Assembly: GCA_002404465.1 (NCBI GenBank)
Contig: DHJT01000065.1
Span: 12,760 to 18,542, forward strand
DNA length: 5,783 nt
Reading direction: 5' to 3'
DNA from: Sutterella sp. UBA4713
Lineage (GTDB): Bacteria; Pseudomonadota; Gammaproteobacteria; Burkholderiales; Burkholderiaceae_F
The first letter of the stretch is position 1, and the number at the start of each line of letters is the position of its first letter. Below the pieces are notes generated by a model, which was given only the letters and a program-made list of their open reading frames with translations, was not told the origin of the DNA and searched no databases. The position numbers were made by a program, and so were the translations under genes. Positions 4,681-5,783 of this stretch are shown in pieces.

Positions 4681-5594
4681 GGCATAAAGTCTTGCCAGAT
4701 TCGTACAGCACTTTTCCAGAAATCGTTCAACGTTTTTGCACCTGTGGCTGGAAGTCCGAAGTGGCCAAGCAGGCCCTCTAAGAGCGCCACGGGGTTTTCC
4801 GTGCGAACGGGCGTCGCTTTGTTTTGTTTTGAAAGCTTTTTCCCGTTTTTGTCGCACACGAGTGCTATGTGCATGTAGCGCGGCGTCGCGACCTGTAAGG
4901 CCTTTTGCAAAAGGATTTGACGCGGGGTGTTATCCAAGAGGTCCTGACCGCGCACAACGTCGGTAATCCGCTGTGCGGCATCATCGACAACAACGGCCAA
5001 CTGATAGGCCCAAAGGCCGTCGGCACGTTTGACAACGTAGTCGCCCACGCTGTGTGCGACATCTTGGTAATACGGGCCGCATAAGCGATCGACGAAGGAA
5101 ACCGGCCCTTCCGGGACGCGAAAACGCCAGGATCGGATCGGTTTTCCGCCAGTTCCGTTGCGGCAGGTTCCCGGATAAAATCCGATCGGTCGGTTAAGAC
5201 TCCTTTCTTATTTTTCAATGGCTTTTCGTGTGCAGGCGCAACCGTACGTTAAGCCGGCCAGACTGAGCTTACTGTAGGCATCCTCATAGTCCGCATCGCG
5301 CTGTGATTGCCGGATGACAGGCTCGTCACTGACAAGATCGAAGGCTTGAAGCGTTGCAAGGATGCTTTGTGCATATTCGACACGACAGCGCTCTTTGTCG
5401 ATATCTTCCATGCGAACGATCCACGTTCCCGCATGGGCACGCGCATCAAGGAAGCTTGCCATGGCGCAGGCTAAGCTTCCGAGGTGTAAATACCCTGTCG
5501 GACTCGGAGCAAAGCGTCCGCGGTAGGGCACGTGAAAAGGCGGAGGTAAAAAAGGCGGCACGATGTTGTTGTCGGGAAAACCGTTACTCGACAT
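4674..5594 (-). pseudogene. gluQ: Glutamyl-Q tRNA(Asp) synthetase (GluQ-RS), interrupted by one in-frame TAA
   Basis: GluQ-RS activates glutamate and attaches it to queuosine at position 34 of tRNA-Asp. Read through the stop, the frame has 306 positions, close to E. coli GluQ-RS at about 300. The N-terminal part (128 aa) has RGRFAPSPTGYLHLGS (25-40) with HLGS as the HIGH motif, and VRMEDID (60-66). The zinc site is C119-x-C121, Y140 and C144, matching the family Cys-x-Cys...Tyr-x3-Cys pattern. The C-terminal part has RADGLWAYQLAVVVDD (190-205) and GKKLSKQN (251-258), the KMSKS-type loop. Codon 129 is TAA (5208-5210), between C121 and Y140, splitting the ATP-site motifs. Both halves stay in the same frame, with no other stop or indel. 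Upstream of ATG 5594, GGGG may serve as Shine-Dalgarno. A recent nonsense mutation, a sequencing error or readthrough are all possible. The gene is divergent from tRNA-Gly and convergent with the lipoprotein gene. Confidence 0.88.
5208..5210 (-). other. In-frame TAA within gluQ
   Basis: On the minus strand the codons run GCC ATT GAA AAA TAA GAA AGG AGT. The stop replaces codon 129. One-base changes would restore AAA, CAA, GAA and others. AGGAG begins 4 nt after the stop, but no ATG, GTG or TTG lies in frame at a usable distance behind it; the first candidate is GTG at 5048, with no ribosome-binding site. Confidence 0.85.
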
Positions 5595-5691
5595 AATGCC
5601 CCATTTATGCGTCTTGTTGCTCTTTTTTCGATTTGTTGCGAGTAGGGGGAACGCGATGATCTTTGTCGCCTTTTTTGACGGATCCTACGAC

Positions 5692-5719
5692 TTGACAAGC
5701 ACGATCGACTGTGTAAAAT
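5692..5719 (+). promoter_or_regulatory. Strong sigma-70 promoter of tRNA-Gly with GC-rich discriminator
   Basis: A perfect -35 TTGACA (5692-5697) and a 5-of-6 -10 TAAAAT (5714-5719) are 16 nt apart. Directly after the -10 comes GCGG, a GC-rich discriminator typical of stringently controlled stable-RNA promoters (repressed by ppGpp in Proteobacteria). Transcription would start near 5726, a few nucleotides before the mature tRNA at 5733. Confidence 0.88.
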
Positions 5720-5732
5720 GCGGATTCTCGCT

Positions 5733-5783
5733 GCGGGAGTAGCTCAGTTGGTAGAGCGCAACCTTGCCAAGGTTGAGGTCGCG
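5733..5783 (+). tRNA. tRNA-Gly, anticodon GCC (3' partial)
   Basis: The sequence begins with acceptor strand GCGGGAG (5733-5739) and a D-arm GCTC...GAGC. The anticodon arm CAACC (5759-5763) with GGTTG (5771-5775) encloses loop TTGCCAA, with anticodon GCC at 5766-5768. The variable region starts before the window edge; the T-arm and 3' acceptor strand lie beyond 5783. It decodes GGC and GGU. More tRNA genes may follow in the same transcript. Confidence 0.95.

Noticed and set aside
4865..5218. 117-codon minus-strand frame starting just before the gluQ stop
   Set aside because: It is in a different frame from both halves of gluQ, and its product lacks the GluQ-RS motifs seen in the gluQ frame over the same bases.
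5652..5676. GCGA...TCGC hairpin followed by six T on the plus strand
   Set aside because: The stem is only 4 bp with a 9-nt loop, and no plus-strand gene precedes it, since gluQ lies on the minus strand. It is probably chance.

Overview
The window looks like ordinary chromosome of an anaerobic or facultative proteobacterium. MltB-type lytic transglycosylase, glutamyl-Q-tRNA(Asp) synthetase (GluQ-RS) and a SlyD-like His/Cys-rich tail are typical of Beta- and Gammaproteobacteria, and the [FeFe]-hydrogenase points to an anaerobic fermentative, perhaps gut-type, lifestyle. A Sutterellaceae-like or Succinivibrionaceae-like host would fit, but this is inference. UAA, UAG and UGA all end genes here, so the standard code applies. 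No transposase, integrase, CRISPR array or phage gene is visible.

Layout: the 3' end of a SlyD-like gene (1-91, +) is followed by tRNA-Leu(UAG) (128-214) and two tandem intrinsic terminators (224-249, 281-309). Next is a monocistronic [FeFe]-hydrogenase gene (437-1978, +) whose product runs ferredoxin domain, H-cluster domain, small-subunit domain and a C-terminal rubredoxin domain. It converges on mltB (2044-3129, -). mltB is divergent from a histone-deacetylase-like amidohydrolase gene (3242-4156, +), which is followed after 28 nt by a small lipoprotein gene (4185-4667, +, TTG start). The lipoprotein gene converges on gluQ (4674-5594, -), with a perfect hairpin spanning both stop codons. 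The window ends in a strong stable-RNA promoter (5692-5719) driving tRNA-Gly(GCC) (5733 to beyond the edge).

Most notable: (1) the hydrogenase fused to rubredoxin, with Thr-Pro-Cys replacing the usual Met-Pro-Cys of the second H-cluster motif; (2) gluQ, whose reading frame is intact except for one in-frame TAA inside the zinc-binding insertion; (3) the deacetylase-like protein, which keeps its zinc ligands and catalytic Tyr but has an altered His-His-Gly motif; (4) the shared stop-codon hairpin between the lipoprotein gene and gluQ.

Functionally the genes are a mosaic rather than one pathway: hydrogen metabolism, cell-wall turnover, an uncharacterised deacetylase/lipoprotein pair, and translation (two tRNAs and a tRNA-modifying enzyme). 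No hydrogenase maturation genes (hydE, hydF, hydG) or electron-transfer partner genes lie in the window. I see no clearly new multi-gene system.
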